Source of the DNA: Gammaproteobacteria bacterium
GTDB taxonomy: Bacteria > Pseudomonadota > Gammaproteobacteria > Xanthomonadales > Marinicellaceae
DNA length: 64,000 bases
Direction: 5' to 3'
Assembly: GCA_024280395.1 (NCBI GenBank)
Contig: JAJRQG010000096.1
Span: forward strand, 1-64,000
Shown here: in pieces, positions 61,752-64,000 of the stretch
Position numbering within the stretch: position 1 is the first letter of the stretch
Layout of the letters: every line of letters begins with the position of its first letter
The notes under the pieces: generated by a model
The model's input: only the letters and a program-made list of their open reading frames with translations
What the model was told of the DNA's origin: nothing
Databases searched by the model: none
Translations under genes and position numbers: made by a program

Positions 61752-62480
61752 ATTTCTTCTGACTCATTAATCCGTATCAATAAATACATCTGTGAAAGTG
61801 GACTCTGTTCTAGAAAGGCGGCAGATATCTATGTTGAACAGGGTGTTGTATATATTGGTGGTATACAGGCCAAACTGGGCGATAAAGTATCCACCGGTGT
61901 TACGGTCACTGTTAATGGTTTGATTGTTGAACCATTGGCCACTGATGAGGTAGTTTTTATCGTGTTAAATAAACCCGTTGGAATTGTCTGTACGGCAGAA
62001 AAAACTGAAAAGCGAAACATTATTGATTTTGTTGGGCACAGTTCCAGAATTTTTCATGTAGGCAGACTTGACAAAGACTCTCAAGGGTTGATATTTCTCA
62101 CCAACAAATGCGATCTGGTCGATAAAATTCTGCATGCTGGGAACCAACATGAAAAGGAATACCTGGTGACCGTGGACAAAGAAATAACTGATGACTTTAT
62201 TGTTGGTATAAGCGGCGGGGTTCCGATGTTTGGTGTAGTCACGAAAAAATGTAAGGTGGTTAAAGAATCTCAATTTGTTTTCAGAATCACCTTGGTTCAA
62301 GGACTCAATCGACAGATTCGTCGCATGTGTAAACCCTATAATTATTCTGTGGAAAAGCTTGAACGCGTCCGAATCATGCATATAAACCTGAACGAACTGG
62401 GTCTAGCTACTGGTCAATGGCGTGAGTTAGCCAAAGAAGAACTATCGGAGTTGGTTCTTGTATTGGAAAAGGCGTCGTAA
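61752..62480 (+). CDS. rluF: 23S rRNA pseudouridine synthase RluF-like; S4 domain in frame upstream of the tracked ORF, no ATG/GTG/TTG start (possible ATT start or 5' disruption)
   Basis: Manual translation: [61 protein letters not shown]...; [10 protein letters not shown]. Confidence 0.75.
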   Translation: MSSDSLIRINKYICESGLCSRKAADIYVEQGVVYIGGIQAKLGDKVSTGVTVTVNGLIVEPLATDEVVFIVLNKPVGIVCTAEKTEKRNIIDFVGHSSRIFHVGRLDKDSQGLIFLTNKCDLVDKILHAGNQHEKEYLVTVDKEITDDFIVGISGGVPMFGVVTKKCKVVKESQFVFRITLVQGLNRQIRRMCKPYNYSVEKLERVRIMHINLNELGLATGQWRELAKEELSELVLVLEKAS

Positions 62481-62504
62481 AAGTGAAATAGTAGAGTCAA
62501 TTGT

Positions 62505-62773
62505 TTAAGGAAGCTCTGAAAAATAGAAAAATCTCAGGCTTGTAGCAATTTTCAATATCAAAGAAGATTATTGCTGGGTTAGTTATTCTATCTCAAAATA
62601 ATCTGATGTAGAAATTGGAAATTGCTAAAAGCCCCGTAGGGTAAGGCTTAAAGCATGCACCAGCTTTGAAAAAATTGAAAAGAATATGAATAACTATTCA
62701 TTTTAAATTTTTTCTCACAGCTACACGCTTTAAGACTTACTGAGAAATTCTCTATTTTTCAGAGCTTCCTTAA
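62505..62773. mobile_element. MITE-like element, 269 bp, perfect 23-bp TIRs TTAAGGAAGCTCTGAAAAATAGA
   Basis: Perfect inverted termini at 62505-62527 and 62751-62773; no ORF inside. Confidence 0.8.
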
Positions 62774-62941
62774 CGAAATCGAACGGGTAGTTGGTTATGT
62801 TGTAAATTCATATTCTATTATAATAAATCTTCTTTACTAAGTACCACTTGGGCGGGATCCATCTTGCAATTTAACCGGAAACTAGTGCGCGTTCTTGAGA
62901 ATAACAAAGGACTTCAATCCTTTAAAATAATCTATGGATTG

Positions 62942-63370
62942 TCAGTTCATAGTCGTTGATTGTTTAAATTTTTTGACTAATTTAATACTGACAAATAACC
63001 AAGATGCAAGAATAAGTATTTCGGCTACAATGACAAACATATTATTTATGGCGCCGCTAGAACCACTACTTGTAAATAGTGCAATTAAAGGCAAAGGTAT
63101 CCAACTGGCATTATTTGCATCAGAAGACAACAGTAAAACTTCTATGGGCAAACCCAATAATGCGGGTATTGGAAATATGATACCTATCCAGCCTGCAACT
63201 GCCATAAACATGCCCGGATAGGAGAGTAAGAAAAATGTTATATTTCTGGTTTTGTTTTGCCATTTGAAATAGCGGAAAATCCAATAGACTACGAAAAAAA
63301 TAATAGCCGTCTCAATTACAATAATAGCAATGCCAGCTATTGCCATGTAAATGATGGAAAATGGATTCAT
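62942..63370 (-). CDS. Small multi-pass membrane protein
   Basis: ORF with ~4 hydrophobic segments; 4-nt overlap with the downstream rluB end. Confidence 0.6.
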   Translation of the reverse strand: MNPFSIIYMAIAGIAIIVIETAIIFFVVYWIFRYFKWQNKTRNITFFLLSYPGMFMAVAGWIGIIFPIPALLGLPIEVLLLSSDANNASWIPLPLIALFTSSGSSGAINNMFVIVAEILILASWLFVSIKLVKKFKQSTTMN

Positions 63371-64000
63371 CTCAAATGTCTGGCAACTAACTCTAAGTTT
63401 TGTGGTGTGTATTTTACATCTTGCATAAGAATACTGTGTTCGCCTTTGGTAAATTCTTGGTATTGGCCTTTGCGCAGTTTTTTGGGTAAGAATACACCAC
63501 CAAAACGTACCCGTTTTAAGCGGTTAACTTTTAGGTCTTGGGATTCCCACAGTCTTCTGACTTCGCGGTTTCTTCCTTCCAGTAAGGTGACATGGAACCA
63601 TTGATTGGTTTCGCCAGCCCCTGCTTGTTGAATGTCATTGAATCTGGCTTTGCCATCTTCCAGTTCGACACCTTTTCGCAGGTTGTCTAGCTTGATTTGA
63701 TCGACTTCACCAAATACACGACAAGCATATTCACGGTCAATTTGAGTGCTGGGGTGCATCATGTGATTGGCAAACTCGCCATCGGTGGTGAAAAGCAGCA
63801 ACCCTGTAGTATTGATATCTAGTCGGCCAATGTTAATCCACCTTTGCCCTTTAAGTTCTGGCAAGTTGTCAAATACAGTTGCTCTGCCTTTTTCATCATT
63901 GCGGGTACAAATTTCTCCCAAGGGCTTGTTGTACATGATGATTTTGAAATCTTGGTCTTTACTTTCTATTACCCATTTGCGGTTTTTCCAGTTGACGATG
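63367..64000 (-). CDS. rluB: 23S rRNA pseudouridine synthase RluB-like, 5' end beyond the window
   Basis: NIGRLDINTTGLLLFTTDG, EGRNREVRRLWES; frame open to 64000. Confidence 0.88.
   Translation of the reverse strand, partial: IVNWKNRKWVIESKDQDFKIIMYNKPLGEICTRNDEKGRATVFDNLPELKGQRWINIGRLDINTTGLLLFTTDGEFANHMMHPSTQIDREYACRVFGEVDQIKLDNLRKGVELEDGKARFNDIQQAGAGETNQWFHVTLLEGRNREVRRLWESQDLKVNRLKRVRFGGVFLPKKLRKGQYQEFTKGEHSILMQDVKYTPQNLELVARHLR

Noticed and set aside
61558-61767. 69-aa minus-strand [13 protein letters not shown]...YHEGHEEHEG
   Set aside because: Mostly repeat-derived sequence and antisense to the rluF 5' region; no recognisable domain
1-64000. tRNA, rRNA, integrase or prophage genes
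   Set aside because: None recognised by eye; tRNAscan-SE and Infernal would be needed to exclude small RNAs

Overview
64 kb AT-rich gammaproteobacterial chromosome segment; the IFxxGFE-type motifs suggest a Marinicella/Wenzhouxiangella-like relative, but this is weakly supported. Most of it is a housekeeping backbone: upp, pnp-rpsO, cdd, SURF1, WS/DGAT, hscC with two J-domain proteins, deaD, MoxR-DUF58-transglutaminase, ung, algC-like, dut, radC, dxs, OsmC-YcaO, rluF and rluB. I found no rRNA, tRNA or CRISPR array. Three parts stand out. (1) A cobalamin riboswitch (~16.9-17.1 kb) sits directly upstream of a 970-aa secreted protein made of two homologous ~450-aa halves, followed by a small outer-membrane-barrel protein; this is a candidate B12-responsive surface system. 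(2) A ~5 kb accessory island (~56.4-61.7 kb) encodes a 672-aa reverse transcriptase resembling defence-associated RTs, a DUF2130 protein with a possible PD-(D/E)XK-like motif, a truncated ORF with a HEPN-like RNxxxH motif (not in the ORF track), and a PIN/RHH toxin-antitoxin pair. Inverted pairs of a tandem repeat bracket it. (3) Several MITE-like or palindromic elements abut start or stop codons. One lies next to an rluF whose S4 domain is open in frame but lacks any ATG/GTG/TTG start.
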